DNA of 64,000 nucleotides. It comes from Acetobacterium tundrae. GTDB taxonomy: Bacteria; Bacillota; Clostridia; Eubacteriales; Eubacteriaceae. Position 1 is the stretch's first letter. Every line of letters begins with the position of its first letter. The stretch covers positions 1-64,000 of the forward strand of contig NZ_RXYB01000008.1 in NCBI RefSeq assembly GCF_008086615.1, in the 5' to 3' direction. This document shows positions 17,287-26,272 of the stretch, in pieces. The position numbers were made by a program, and so were the translations under genes. Below the pieces are notes generated by a model, which had not been told where the DNA came from, did no database searches, and saw only the letters and a list, made by a program, of their open reading frames with translations.

Positions 17287-17943
17287 CTATTTTCTATGAT
17301 CCTGCTTTTGCGCAATTTTCATCCCAAATTCTTGAAAAATCTGAACGATTAAAACTAAAAGTACGACAGTAACAACCATTACCCCTGTTTCATAACGATA
17401 ATAACCAAAACGAATGGCAATATCTCCCAGTCCACCGCCGCCAACGATTCCAGCCATGGCTGAATAACCCAAAATGGTCGTTGTTGCAATGGCCGCTCCG
17501 ATAATCAAGGATGGCTTCGCTTCTGGAATCATGACCTTTGTCACGACTTGAAGCGGACTAGCCCCCATAGACAAAGATGCTTCAATAATCCCATAGTCCA
17601 CTTCTTTTATAGAAGACTCCACCAAACGAGCGATGAAAGGCGCCGCCGCAAGAACGAGTGGTACAATGGTTGCTGTTGATCCAATACTCGTTCCGACAAT
17701 AAACCGAGTAAACGGGATCACTGCTATTAAGAGAATTAAAAAGGGAATTGACCGAGTAATATTTACAATAATATCCAATACCTTGTTAAGCAGTCTCATT
17801 GGTACAATTCCTTCTGAATCACTGGTCACCAATAATACCCCCACTGGCAATCCGATAATGTAAGCGATAAGAGTTGAAACCAAGGTCATGTAAAGTGTTT
17901 CAAAAGTTCCTTGAATAATTAATGTCGTCATTGAGCTATCCAT
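17287..17943 (-). CDS. metI: Methionine ABC transporter permease
   Basis: The product is 218 residues from the ATG at 17943. This start is preferred over an upstream in-frame start at 17967 because AGGAGGTG sits 7 nt before it. The gene overlaps the metN stop by 8 bp. The protein has five or so membrane helices and the MetI permease signature (EASLSMGASPLQVVTKVMIPEAKPS, the EAA loop that contacts the ATPase; shown here by its core SMGASPLQVV). It forms the membrane channel of the D/L-methionine importer with MetN and MetQ. Confidence 0.94.
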   Translation of the reverse strand: MDSSMTTLIIQGTFETLYMTLVSTLIAYIIGLPVGVLLVTSDSEGIVPMRLLNKVLDIIVNITRSIPFLILLIAVIPFTRFIVGTSIGSTATIVPLVLAAAPFIARLVESSIKEVDYGIIEASLSMGASPLQVVTKVMIPEAKPSLIIGAAIATTTILGYSAMAGIVGGGGLGDIAIRFGYYRYETGVMVVTVVLLVLIVQIFQEFGMKIAQKQDHRK

Positions 17944-18985
17944 CGATTTCCACCTCCTCAACGCCAATCTGGCGAGAACGAAGGTAGTAGATTGCCCGAG
18001 ATGCGGTTAACTCGTCCTCCGGTAACTGGATAACCATTTGTCCAAAACTAACACCGTCAATATCTTTCATATCGGCATGAACAATCTTTATCAGACACTT
18101 TGTTTCCAGTACCATTTTTGCCATAACTGAATCACTGGATGAATTCTCATCAAATACGAGCCGATAACAATTCTTACCCATGACAACCGATCCCTGATCA
18201 CCTTCAGAAAAGATCATTTTTTTTGCTATTTCGGTTTTTGGATTTCTAAAAATTTCCTCCACCGGTCCATATTCAGCGATCTTGCTTTCGTCAATGATTG
18301 CCACGTGATTACAGATTTGTTCGACAACACTCATTTCATGGGTGATGATGACAATGGTAATCCCCATTTTTTGATTGATTTCTTTTAGCAGACTCAGAAT
18401 TGATTTCGTTGTTGAGGGATCAAGTGCTGAAGTTGCTTCATCGCACAGCAGAATTTTGGGATTATTTGCCAGTGCTCTGGCAATCGCAATTCTCTGTTTT
18501 TGTCCGCCCGATAATTGTGATGGATAGGCCTTTGCTTTATCTGGCAACCCTACCAGTTCCAAAAGCTCCGCAGTTCTTTTCTTCGCCGTCTCCTTATCAA
18601 CTCCTGCAATTTCCAGGGGAAAAAGGATGTTTCTTTCCGCAGTTCGCTGCATCAATAAATTGAATTGTTGAAAAATCATTCCCACCGAATAGCGTACGGT
18701 TCTCAGTTTTTTTTCAGTCAGTTTTGAAATGTCTTGTCCATCAATGAAAACACTGCCGTCAGTCGGCTTTTCCAGAAGATTGATACAACGAACCAAGGTG
18801 CTTTTTCCTGCCCCGCTCATACCAATAATTCCAAAAATATCTCCCTGGTTCACTGTTAGGTTAATCCCCTCCAGTGCCTTGACCTCACCACTTTTGGGGT
18901 GAAATGTTTTTCCCAGGTTTTTAATTTCAATGATGGGTTTTTGGGACGTCTTATTACTTTTGATGTTCCTCACCCTCCTAATCAT
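17936..18985 (-). CDS. metN: Methionine ABC transporter ATP-binding protein with C-terminal NIL domain
   Basis: This 349-residue ABC ATPase has Walker A GMSGAGKST, the Q-loop region FQQFNLL, signature LSGGQKQRIAIARAL and Walker B ILLCDEATSALD. The last 80 residues form the NIL (ACT-like) domain, where methionine binds to inhibit transport in MetN. The start codon is uncertain. The ATG at 18985 lacks a ribosome site, while a strong AGGAGG lies inside codons 3-4 of this reading, with no normal start codon at the right distance behind it. The family usually begins just before the IIEIKNLGKTF strand at about residue 18 here. The gene is preceded by a 200 nt structured leader. Confidence 0.93.
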   Translation of the reverse strand: MIRRVRNIKSNKTSQKPIIEIKNLGKTFHPKSGEVKALEGINLTVNQGDIFGIIGMSGAGKSTLVRCINLLEKPTDGSVFIDGQDISKLTEKKLRTVRYSVGMIFQQFNLLMQRTAERNILFPLEIAGVDKETAKKRTAELLELVGLPDKAKAYPSQLSGGQKQRIAIARALANNPKILLCDEATSALDPSTTKSILSLLKEINQKMGITIVIITHEMSVVEQICNHVAIIDESKIAEYGPVEEIFRNPKTEIAKKMIFSEGDQGSVVMGKNCYRLVFDENSSSDSVMAKMVLETKCLIKIVHADMKDIDGVSFGQMVIQLPEDELTASRAIYYLRSRQIGVEEVEIDG

Positions 18986-19185
18986 TAAGATTGAAACACT
19001 ATCTCAATTTCAAGTACGTCATCAAATTGTATTTCTCATAACAGATTAGTAAACCTCTCCAATCCTGCGCCGAATGATAAATAACTGTACTTGAAAAAGA
19101 GCTTGATTAGATAAAGTATCTAATAGATAAATATAAATCCATTATCACTTTTCTACAAGCTCCGTTATGTTTCATACTAACTTGT
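18986..19185 (-). promoter_or_regulatory. Structured 5' leader of metNIQ, possible unrecognised RNA switch
   Basis: The transcript from the promoter at 19192-19221 begins with about 200 nt of leader. It contains a CAAGCTC/GAGCTTG stem (19156-19162 with 19099-19105) enclosing a perfect 7 bp hairpin (19107-19113 with 19117-19123). It also contains a 9 bp long-range pairing (19087-19095 with 19009-19017). The 3' arm of the latter also pairs with 18991-18996, next to the metN start, so the two structures are mutually exclusive. It does not show the SAM-I core motifs, a T-box motif or a clear terminator. Regulation is inferred. Confidence 0.5.
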
Positions 19186-19191
19186 TGCTTT

Positions 19192-19221
19192 ATTATAGTC
19201 TTGATTTTATTTTATTGTCAA
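19192..19221 (-). promoter_or_regulatory. Promoter of the metNIQ operon
   Basis: The minus strand has TTGACA (19216-19221), an 18 bp spacer and TATAAT (19192-19197). It lies about 205 bp upstream of metN and 20 bp after the yccF stop. Confidence 0.86.
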
Positions 19222-19239
19222 GCATATTATACCTATCAG

Positions 19240-19611
19240 TTATCTAGTATCGGTGATTTCTGCACCAAACGGAAGTAATGCCAATTTAGCAAATTTAAAC
19301 CATTGCAATCCAAAGGGAATGCCAATAATCGTAATACAATAAACCAAGCCTAAAATAGCGGAGCCCAAAGCTAGTCCCCATCCAAATATAAGTAACCAGA
19401 AAATATTCAAAAGGACCGACCCGGTCCCCATTTTTGAATAATCAACTGTTTTTCCAAAAGGCCAAAATACCAGATGTGCCATTTTAAATGCCTGAATCCC
19501 CAAAGGGATGCCAATAATCGTAATACAGCAAATCACGCCTGCTAAAAGCCAGCCTAAAGCCATGATCAGTCCACCAAGTATTACCCAGAGAATATTACCA
19601 AGTGCTTTCAT
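19240..19611 (-). CDS. yccF: YccF-domain membrane protein
   Basis: This 123-residue integral membrane protein is built from two homologous halves. Each has a hydrophobic hairpin and the repeated motif CITIIGIPLGIQAFKMAHLVFWPFG (first copy) or CITIIGIPFGLQWFKFAKLALLPFG (second copy); key residues are the shared CITIIGIP and PFG. This duplication defines the YccF (DUF307) family. The molecular function is not established. It follows an alpha/beta hydrolase gene on the same strand after about 57 bp, so the two may be co-transcribed. Confidence 0.88.
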   Translation of the reverse strand: MKALGNILWVILGGLIMALGWLLAGVICCITIIGIPLGIQAFKMAHLVFWPFGKTVDYSKMGTGSVLLNIFWLLIFGWGLALGSAILGLVYCITIIGIPFGLQWFKFAKLALLPFGAEITDTR

Positions 19612-19668
19612 TATTTTTCCTCTTTTTTCTTCAAAATAAATAAATCTGCAGCCAAAGTGATTTCTTTA

Positions 19669-20418
19669 TTATTTTCTTATCTCAGCCATTTCCTTTTCTA
19701 CTATCCTTTCACAAGTAATGGACTGCTGATCTGCTGCTGAAATTGTCGATACCCCATCACCTTTTTGTTCCCCATAATTTCCGAAATTCCCGTGATTTCC
19801 ACCGATTATTTCATAAAAAGTGATATCGGCAGGCATTTTTATTTTTGCCGTCTCAAAAGCCGTTCGATTTAAAATGTGATCTTCACTTCCATATAGGCTT
19901 AAAACCGTTATCTTGGTTTGAGATAAATCTTTATTGGGATAAGCTCCCAGGAGCACCAATCCGGAAACCTTCTCTTCATTCTCAGCCGCATAATCCGATG
20001 CCATAGCACCGCCCAATGAATGACCGCCAATGATCCAGTTCGATACTTCCGGCAGCGCTTCCATCGCCGCATCTGCTCCATTGATATTAAATACCGCCAA
20101 ATTAAAGGGCATTTTAACAATTACCGTTGTCAACCCTTTTTCCGCCAGCAAATGCATGAGGGGAGCATATGCACTTGCCTCGACTTTCCCTCCAGGATAA
20201 AAAACAAACCCAATATCCTTTTGTCCCTGTGTTGGGGTAAAAATAATAAGATTTCCTTTTTCCTCAACTGTCACTTGTGCATCTGAGATGAGCGCATCAA
20301 AAGCTATTTTATCAGCATGATAATAGTCTCCCAGATAAGTCAGCATTCCAATGATAACGGCAACTAGAATTATCCCGATTGCTCCAATTATTTTCTGTAT
20401 TCTTCTCTTTTTTATCAT
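19669..20418 (-). CDS. Membrane-anchored alpha/beta hydrolase
   Basis: This 249-residue protein begins with basic residues and one hydrophobic helix (IIGAIGIILVAVIIGMLTYL), then an alpha/beta hydrolase domain facing outside. The nucleophile elbow is GGHSLGGAMAS (Ser about 131). An acid lies in SLYGSEDHIL, and the likely catalytic His is in IGGNHGNFGNYG. The pattern fits the alpha/beta hydrolase family PF12695, which includes dienelactone-hydrolase-like and lipase-like enzymes. The substrate is unknown. yccF follows on the same strand. Confidence 0.8.
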   Translation of the reverse strand: MIKKRRIQKIIGAIGIILVAVIIGMLTYLGDYYHADKIAFDALISDAQVTVEEKGNLIIFTPTQGQKDIGFVFYPGGKVEASAYAPLMHLLAEKGLTTVIVKMPFNLAVFNINGADAAMEALPEVSNWIIGGHSLGGAMASDYAAENEEKVSGLVLLGAYPNKDLSQTKITVLSLYGSEDHILNRTAFETAKIKMPADITFYEIIGGNHGNFGNYGEQKGDGVSTISAADQQSITCERIVEKEMAEIRK

Positions 20419-20537
20419 AGCATCTCCTTGTCATCATTGAAGTCATTGTAAAACAAACACTTTCGTTTGTTTATTACCCCTTTCTTCATTAAGAAACACC
20501 CATTAGCAACACTATACTACATAAACCACATTCTATC

Positions 20538-20568
20538 AAAAAATAAAAAAGCCGCAATCACTGCGGCT
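20538..20568 (-). terminator. Terminator of the tRNA cluster
   Basis: A GC-rich hairpin (GCCGCA at 20551-20556 with TGCGGC at 20562-20567) is followed on the minus strand by TTTTTTATTTTTT. It begins 12 bp after the last tRNA. Confidence 0.92.
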
Positions 20569-20580
20569 ATGTTTTCTTAT

Positions 20581-20656
20581 TGGTGACCCATGGGCGACTT
20601 GAACGCCCGACACCCTGATTAAAAGTCAGATGCTCTACCAACTGAGCTAATGGGTC
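20581..20656 (-). tRNA. tRNA-Lys(TTT)
   Basis: The cloverleaf is complete on the minus strand with acceptor GACCCAT/ATGGGTC, anticodon loop CTTTTAA with anticodon TTT, T-loop GTTCAAGTC and an encoded CCA. It is last in a five-gene tRNA transcript. Confidence 0.96.
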
Positions 20657-20773
20657 AAATAGAATATTTAATTATTGTTTGTCTTCATACGATTGTGTGA
20701 TCCAGTTGTTTGCCTAACTAAGTGATTCACACCAAATCAAAGATTTGGGTTCTCTACTTGTCAAAAATAAAAA

Positions 20774-20849
20774 TGGCAGGGGTAGCAGGACTCGAACCTA
20801 CGCATGCAAGAATCAAAATCTTGTGCCTTACCGACTTGGCTATACCCCT
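20774..20849 (-). tRNA. tRNA-Gln(TTG)
   Basis: The minus strand folds as acceptor AGGGGTA/TACCCCT, anticodon stem CAAGA/TCTTG with loop TTTTGAT (anticodon TTG), T-loop TTCGAGT, discriminator G and an encoded CCA. Confidence 0.95.
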
Positions 20850-20869
20850 AAGCAAATCATGATATAAAA

Positions 20870-20947
20870 TGGGGTGGATAGTGGGACTCGAACCCACGAT
20901 TTCCAGAATCACAATCTGGCGCTCTAACCGACTGAACTATACCCACC
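20870..20947 (-). tRNA. tRNA-His(GTG)
   Basis: The minus strand shows acceptor GTGGGTA/TATCCAC and anticodon loop TTGTGAT (anticodon GTG) with stem CCAGA/TCTGG. The discriminator is C and CCA is encoded. A genomic G precedes G1 (position 20947), as required for the G-1 of tRNA-His. Confidence 0.95.
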
Positions 20948-20970
20948 ACAATATAAACACTTTGATAAAA

Positions 20971-21047
20971 TGGTGCGCCTGAGGGGATTCGAACCCTTGG
21001 CACACGGCTTAGAAGGCCGTTGCTCTATCCTACTGAGCTACAGGCGC
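20971..21047 (-). tRNA. tRNA-Arg(TCT)
   Basis: The minus strand folds with acceptor GCGCCTG/CAGGCGC, anticodon stem ACGGC/GCCGT, loop CTTCTAA (anticodon TCT) and an encoded CCA. Confidence 0.95.
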
Positions 21048-21066
21048 TCAATCCTTTAAAAAAAAA

Positions 21067-21140
21067 TGGAGCGGGTGAAGGGAATCGGACCCTCGCGACT
21101 GGCTTGGAAGGCCAGGGCTCTACCACTGAGCTACACCCGC
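21067..21140 (-). tRNA. tRNA-Gly(TCC)
   Basis: The minus strand folds with acceptor GCGGGTG/CACCCGC, discriminator T, anticodon stem CTGGC/GCCAG, loop CTTCCAA (anticodon TCC) and an encoded CCA. It is first in the cluster. Confidence 0.95.
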
Positions 21141-21165
21141 ATTGTCTCTCTTAAAGACAAGTGTT

Positions 21166-21194
21166 AGTATACTTTAAATGGCAATTATTGTCAA
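21166..21194 (-). promoter_or_regulatory. Promoter of the tRNA cluster
   Basis: The minus strand has TTGACA (21189-21194), a 17 bp spacer and TATACT (21166-21171), 26 bp upstream of tRNA-Gly. Confidence 0.9.
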
Positions 21195-21340
21195 GATTTT
21201 TTTTATTTTAATCTTGATTTTTATAAATACTGACCGCTTTAATGATCAACTGACCGCCTTTTTGGTTAAGTGAACAATCGGCTTTATCCATAAAAAGTCT
21301 ACTAAATGGCTGACATCTAGTTTTTTCATAATTTATCTGT

Positions 21341-21832
21341 TCAGCGGTTGTAACTCCAAACAGGCATTATTCTAGCATCGATATCTCCATTTTCTATCGT
21401 TATAATACCATAACTTTCCGGATCTCCCATTCTGGCAGCGCCTACCGATCCGGGATTCATAATAACTGTTTGACCGTCATCTTCTATAAAAGCCTGATGG
21501 GTATGACCAAAAAGAATAACCTGGGCATTTCTTTCCATACCTGCGTGATATAGGCGGTTTAAATCCCCTTTAACACCATATTTATGTCCATGACAAGCAA
21601 AGAATCTAAAACCACCTAGGATCGTCTCTAAATCCATGCTGCCTTCCTTTGCATAGAAGTCTAAATTTCCTTTGAGAATATGAATCGGAATATTTGTCAG
21701 GGTTCGTAAATGCAAGGCATCCTCAACGTAATCTCCCAGATGGATGATTACATCCACTTGACCCATTTCGTTTAATGCCTTTTCTAAAGCTTCAAAGTTT
21801 CCATGGCTATCACTCATCACTCCAACTTTCAT
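21341..21832 (-). CDS. yfcE: YfcE/MJ0936-type metallophosphoesterase
   Basis: This 163-residue cytoplasmic phosphoesterase has the calcineurin-like metal motifs: MSDSHGN (DxH), HLGDYVED (GDxxE), GNLD (GNxD), CHGHKYG and GHTH. The family hydrolyses phosphodiesters with Mn2+ in vitro; the in vivo substrate is unclear. It lies 13 bp after rdgB in an rph-rdgB-yfcE operon, an order common in Firmicutes. Confidence 0.93.
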   Translation of the reverse strand: MKVGVMSDSHGNFEALEKALNEMGQVDVIIHLGDYVEDALHLRTLTNIPIHILKGNLDFYAKEGSMDLETILGGFRFFACHGHKYGVKGDLNRLYHAGMERNAQVILFGHTHQAFIEDDGQTVIMNPGSVGAARMGDPESYGIITIENGDIDARIMPVWSYNR

Positions 21833-21845
21833 TTTCTCTCCCCTT

Positions 21846-22442
21846 CTAATTATTCAATAATAATTCCTTTGCTTTTGCAACGGCAACTGCTCGATGGCTG
21901 ATTTTGTTTTTCTCTTCATTTGTCATTTCTCCGAAACAACGACCTGTCTCTTCGTGGATAAATAGCGGATCATAACCAAATCCCTCTTCTCCGCAATAAT
22001 CCAAGGCGATCATGCCTCGAACCAGCCCTTGACAGGTCAATTCCCGGCCATCAGAAAGAATCATGGCAATGGCTGTTATAAATGCTGCGCCACGTTTTTC
22101 TTTCGGAACTTCTGCCATCACTTTTAGCAATTTTTTATTGTTATCTGCATACGTAACATTTTCCCCGGCATAACGCGCGGAATAAATTCCCGGCTCTCCA
22201 TTTAAAATATCCACTGATAATCCCGAGTCATCACCCATTATGATCAGGTCTTTTCCCGGCCCATAAGGTTTTAGCGCTCGAACCTTAATGAGTGCATTTT
22301 CTTCATAACTCAGACCATCCTCAATAATCTTGATGTCGATTCCAAGATCCTTCATGGTAACAACCTCAAAGGCACCACCAAGCATCGCTTTTATCTCTTT
22401 GGCCTTATTTTGATTTCCTGTCGCTAATAGTATTGTTCTCAT
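21846..22442 (-). CDS. rdgB: XTP/dITP diphosphatase (non-canonical purine NTP pyrophosphatase)
   Basis: This 198-residue Ham1/RdgB protein has the N-terminal LLATGNQNKAKEI substrate motif, GDDSGLSVDILNGEPGIYSARYAG with the metal-binding acidic residues, and the C-terminal KNKISHRAVA with the SHR signature. It removes XTP and dITP from the nucleotide pool. It is encoded 13 bp after rph and before the phosphoesterase gene. Confidence 0.96.
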   Translation of the reverse strand: MRTILLATGNQNKAKEIKAMLGGAFEVVTMKDLGIDIKIIEDGLSYEENALIKVRALKPYGPGKDLIIMGDDSGLSVDILNGEPGIYSARYAGENVTYADNNKKLLKVMAEVPKEKRGAAFITAIAMILSDGRELTCQGLVRGMIALDYCGEEGFGYDPLFIHEETGRCFGEMTNEEKNKISHRAVAVAKAKELLLNN

Positions 22443-22455
22443 CTCTATTTACCCA

Positions 22456-23205
22456 CTATCCCAATAATGTTTCTTTCTGGAAGTCAATAATTTTTTTGAT
22501 ACTTTCTTCGCCAAGTGCCAACATTTTTTCAAGTTCTTGTTTACTAAATGGTCGTTCTTCGCCGGTCCCCTGTATTTCAATGATTTCACCTTTTTCGGTC
22601 ATAACCATATTCATATCCACTTCGGCATTTGAATCTTCTTCATAACACAAATCCACAAGCGGTTCGCCCTGATGAATCCCCACACTGGTGGCGGCAACAA
22701 AATTGGTAATCGGCATTTCCTTAATCATGCCTTTGTTAACCATGTTTGACAAGGCATCATGCAGCGCTACAAAAGAACCGGTAATGGCAGCAGTTCGTGT
22801 TCCTCCATCGGCCTGAATAACATCGCAATCAATCCAAAGGGTGCGCTCTCCAAGTTTACTCAGATCGATCACCGACCTCAGACTTCTCCCAATCAGGCGC
22901 TGTATTTCCATGGTTCGTCCGTCTATTTTTCCCCGATTCCGATCTCTGCTTTTTCGGGTATTGGTTGACCCTGGAAGCATTTCATATTCGGCGGTAACCC
23001 AACCCTGTTTATGACCTTTTAAAAACGGCGGTACTTTTTCTTCAATCATTGCTGTACAAATGACCTTGGTATCCCCCACTTCAATAAGTACGGATCCCTG
23101 GGCATGCTTGATATAATTCCGGGTCACCGCCATGGGTCTTAATTCATTCTTTTTTCGTCCATCTATTCGCAAATCATTATTGTCTATTCCATCTATATTT
23201 TCCAT
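22456..23205 (-). CDS. rph: Ribonuclease PH
   Basis: The product is 249 residues from the ATG at 23205. An upstream in-frame start at 23280 would add 25 unusual basic residues and exceed the family length. AAGGA lies in front of the chosen ATG. RNase PH trims tRNA 3' ends by phosphorolysis. Signature stretches are [55 protein letters not shown] (core [12 protein letters not shown]) and [13 protein letters not shown], which carry the phosphate-binding Arg and active-site Asp residues. It heads the rph-rdgB-yfcE operon. Confidence 0.95.
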   Translation of the reverse strand: MENIDGIDNNDLRIDGRKKNELRPMAVTRNYIKHAQGSVLIEVGDTKVICTAMIEEKVPPFLKGHKQGWVTAEYEMLPGSTNTRKSRDRNRGKIDGRTMEIQRLIGRSLRSVIDLSKLGERTLWIDCDVIQADGGTRTAAITGSFVALHDALSNMVNKGMIKEMPITNFVAATSVGIHQGEPLVDLCYEEDSNAEVDMNMVMTEKGEIIEIQGTGEERPFSKQELEKMLALGEESIKKIIDFQKETLLG

Positions 23206-23350
23206 GTTTTTCCTTTTCTTTTTGGGTCTATTTAAATTTAAAAGCAAAATGCCTTTATGTCCGGTTTCCTGTTTATCCATTGGTATACTTGAAGCTAAAG
23301 TCCACGCTCCGGCCTAGCCATGATAACAGGAAGATCGGACATGATAGTGG

Positions 23351-24787
23351 TTATCCTAAGTGTTTAGCAACCACTTCTCGAATGATTTTATTGGCAACTT
23401 GCGGATTTGCTTTGCCTTTTGTTTCTTTCATAACTTTTCCAGTTAAGAATCCATAGGCTTTCTCATTTCCAGTTCCGATATCTTCGACCGATTTCGGATT
23501 ATCGGCAACAATTTTTTCGATAATTGCTTCCAGTTCTGCTGTATCGCTCATTTGAGCGAGACCCTTTTCTTTTACAATCTCACCCGGATTTTTACCGGTA
23601 TTAAACATTTCTTTTAATACTTCTTTTCCGCTGGTTCCATTGATAACATTCTCTTTAACCAATTTTAAAAGTTCTGCCAATTGAACCGGAGCAATCGGAA
23701 TGTTTTCCATGGTTATTTCTTTTTCTTTTAATAATGGTGGGATTTCTACCATTATCCAGTTTGAAATTTGTTTTGGTTCGTCATACAATACCACCGCTTC
23801 TTCAAAGAACCGAGCCGTTACACCGGTGGCTGTCAACACGCCGGCATCGTACTCCGGCAGTTTATATTCATCAATATAGCGTTGTTTTTTTGCTTCCGGC
23901 AGTTCCGGCAACTCACGTTTTATTTTTTCGATATATTCTTTTTCAATGACAATGGGAACTAAATCCGGTTCTGGAAAATATCGATAATCCTGGGCTTCTT
24001 CCTTGCTTCGCAGGGAAGCAGAGACCCCTTTGGTATCGTCCCATTTTCTGGTTTCCTGAACAATTTTATGTCCCTTTTTCAGCTCAATAATCTGTCGTTT
24101 GCTTTCATATTGCACCGCCCGAATTAAGGCCCGGAAGGAGTTCAGATTTTTCATTTCGGTACGGGTACCCAAAACGGTCACGCCCTTTTCTCGCATCGAA
24201 ATATTGACATCAAAACGCATCGACCCTTCCTGCATCTTACAATCGGATACCCCCGTATACTCCATAATATTTCTTACTTTTTCAGCAAAAGTTCTTGCTT
24301 CTTCGGCGCTGCGCAAATCCGGTTCTGTAACAATTTCGACGAGCGGAACGCCACATCGGTTCACGTCAACCAATGTGCCATCGGCAGATTCATGAAGCAA
24401 TTTTCCGGCATCCTCTTCAATATGTATCCGGGTAATCCCGATATCTTTTTTTACCCCGTCCACTTCAATTTCCACGACCCCCCCGGTACAGATCGGTAAA
24501 TCAAATTGCGAGGTTTGATAGGCCTTTGGCAAGTCTGGATAAAAATAGTTTTTTCGATCCATCTTGCTAAAATGGGCGATTTCACAATTCAAAGCCAATC
24601 CGGCTCTGGTCGCATATTCGACTACCTTTTCATTTAACACCGGCAAAACCCCGGGCATTCCTAAACAGACTGGACAGGTATGGGTGTTTTCTTCCTGACC
24701 AAACTTGGTTGGACAGGAACAAAATATTTTTGTTCTTGTGCCTAATTCGACATGGATTTCCATTCCAATGACCATTTCATATTCCAT
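23351..24787 (-). CDS. gatB: Aspartyl/glutamyl-tRNA amidotransferase subunit B
   Basis: This 478-residue GatB contains the cradle domain beginning YEMVIGMEIHVELGTRTKIFC, the zinc-site cysteines (CSCPTKFG, then CPVCLGMPGVLPVLN) and the C-terminal YqeY-like tail domain ending TKGKANPQVANKII. It phosphorylates the misacylated Glu or Asp on tRNA-Gln or tRNA-Asn and receives ammonia from GatA. It follows gatA after 3 bp and is last in pcrA-ligA-gatC-gatA-gatB. Confidence 0.97.
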   Translation of the reverse strand: MEYEMVIGMEIHVELGTRTKIFCSCPTKFGQEENTHTCPVCLGMPGVLPVLNEKVVEYATRAGLALNCEIAHFSKMDRKNYFYPDLPKAYQTSQFDLPICTGGVVEIEVDGVKKDIGITRIHIEEDAGKLLHESADGTLVDVNRCGVPLVEIVTEPDLRSAEEARTFAEKVRNIMEYTGVSDCKMQEGSMRFDVNISMREKGVTVLGTRTEMKNLNSFRALIRAVQYESKRQIIELKKGHKIVQETRKWDDTKGVSASLRSKEEAQDYRYFPEPDLVPIVIEKEYIEKIKRELPELPEAKKQRYIDEYKLPEYDAGVLTATGVTARFFEEAVVLYDEPKQISNWIMVEIPPLLKEKEITMENIPIAPVQLAELLKLVKENVINGTSGKEVLKEMFNTGKNPGEIVKEKGLAQMSDTAELEAIIEKIVADNPKSVEDIGTGNEKAYGFLTGKVMKETKGKANPQVANKIIREVVAKHLG

Positions 24788-24790
24788 GGT

Positions 24791-26266
24791 TTAGACCTCC
24801 GTTTCCAATGGTGCTTTTAGATTTTTCAAGCCTTTTTCATTTTCAAAGGCCCAAGCCACTTTTAATAAATTTTCTTCACTCAGGATCGGACCCAACAATT
24901 GCATGCCGATGGGCATACCGCTATTATCCAAACCGGATGGAATGGATATTCCTGGAATTCCGGCAATATTCACTGGCACCGTATAAATATCGGTAAGATA
25001 CATTTCCAATGGATTGCTTGTTTTTTCACCTATTCCAAACGCTGTGGTAGGTGCCGTCGGTGTTAAAAGAACATCACATCCGCCAAACACCTGTTCAAAA
25101 TCTTCTTTAATTAAGGTTCGCACCTGCATGGCTTTTTTGTAGTATGCATCATAATATCCTGAGCTTAATGCATAAGTTCCCAGCATAATCCGACGTTTAA
25201 CTTCATCTCCAAAGCCCTGGCTGCGTGTTTTTTTATACAGATCCACTAATCCATCGTATTCTTCTGCTCGGTAACCATAGCGGATTCCATCATAACGGGC
25301 GAGATTGGAACTAGCTTCAGCCGACGAAATCATATAATAGGCCGAAAGGGCATAATCTAAATGTTGGAAAGACACATCAACAATTTCAGCGCCTAAAGCT
25401 TTATAGACTTCAATGGCTTCTTCGAGACTTTTTCTGACTTCTGGTTGGAGACCTTCACCAAAGAAGGCTTGAGCAACCCCAATTTTCAGTCCCTTAACGC
25501 CTTGTTTAAGCTCTTGTGTATAGTCTTTTTTTTCTAATTTAAGTGAAGTGGAGTCTTTGGCATCGTGTCCGATAATGGCATTTAAAACCAAAGCACAGTC
25601 TTCCACATCTTTGGTAAGCGGTCCAATCTGATCCAAAGAAGATGCAAAGGCCACCAAACCATAACGGGAAACAAGACCATAGGTTGGTTTCATCCCAACC
25701 ACACCGCAAAAGGATGCTGGTTGCCGGATGGAACCGCCGGTATCTGAACCAAGCGTATAAAAAGCGGTATCTGCCGCCACGGCGACAGCCGATCCACCGC
25801 TGGAACCGCCGGGCACTTTATTTAAATTCCAGGGATTATGGGTGATTTTATACGCTGAGTTTTCAGTGGATGACCCCATGGCAAATTCATCCATGTTTGT
25901 TTTTCCCAATAAGATTCCACCTTCATCAATCAAACGATCATAGACGTGGGCATTATATGGCGGATTGAAATTATAAAGCATTTTTGATGCGCAGGTGGTT
26001 AAAATCCCCTGAGTACACATATTGTCTTTAAGACCGTATGGGATGCCTTCCAACGGGGTTCTTCGCTTTCGTTCTCGAAGTTTTTCATCCACCGCCCGGG
26101 CTGCAATCAACGCTTCTTCAGTCTGCAGACTTAGGTATGCCGCAGTTGAATTTTCCACCGCATTGATACGATTAACCACCGACTGCGTGACTTCGGTGAT
26201 AGTCACTTCCTTTTTATCAAGAAGGTCATTTACTTCATGTATTGTTTTTTGACTTAATTCCATCAT
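24791..26266 (-). CDS. gatA: Aspartyl/glutamyl-tRNA amidotransferase subunit A
   Basis: This 491-residue amidase-signature enzyme has the Ser-cisSer-Lys triad visible in [10 protein letters not shown] (Lys), [16 protein letters not shown] (cis-Ser) and [17 protein letters not shown] (nucleophile Ser). It releases ammonia from glutamine and channels it to GatB. The gene lies 6 bp after gatC and 3 bp before gatB. Confidence 0.97.
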   Translation of the reverse strand: MMELSQKTIHEVNDLLDKKEVTITEVTQSVVNRINAVENSTAAYLSLQTEEALIAARAVDEKLRERKRRTPLEGIPYGLKDNMCTQGILTTCASKMLYNFNPPYNAHVYDRLIDEGGILLGKTNMDEFAMGSSTENSAYKITHNPWNLNKVPGGSSGGSAVAVAADTAFYTLGSDTGGSIRQPASFCGVVGMKPTYGLVSRYGLVAFASSLDQIGPLTKDVEDCALVLNAIIGHDAKDSTSLKLEKKDYTQELKQGVKGLKIGVAQAFFGEGLQPEVRKSLEEAIEVYKALGAEIVDVSFQHLDYALSAYYMISSAEASSNLARYDGIRYGYRAEEYDGLVDLYKKTRSQGFGDEVKRRIMLGTYALSSGYYDAYYKKAMQVRTLIKEDFEQVFGGCDVLLTPTAPTTAFGIGEKTSNPLEMYLTDIYTVPVNIAGIPGISIPSGLDNSGMPIGMQLLGPILSEENLLKVAWAFENEKGLKNLKAPLETEV

Positions 26267-26272
26267 TGCCTC

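Noticed and set aside
18986-19190. SAM-I riboswitch before metNIQ
   Set aside because: The conserved SAM-I core blocks are not found in this leader; it was kept only as an unclassified structured leader.
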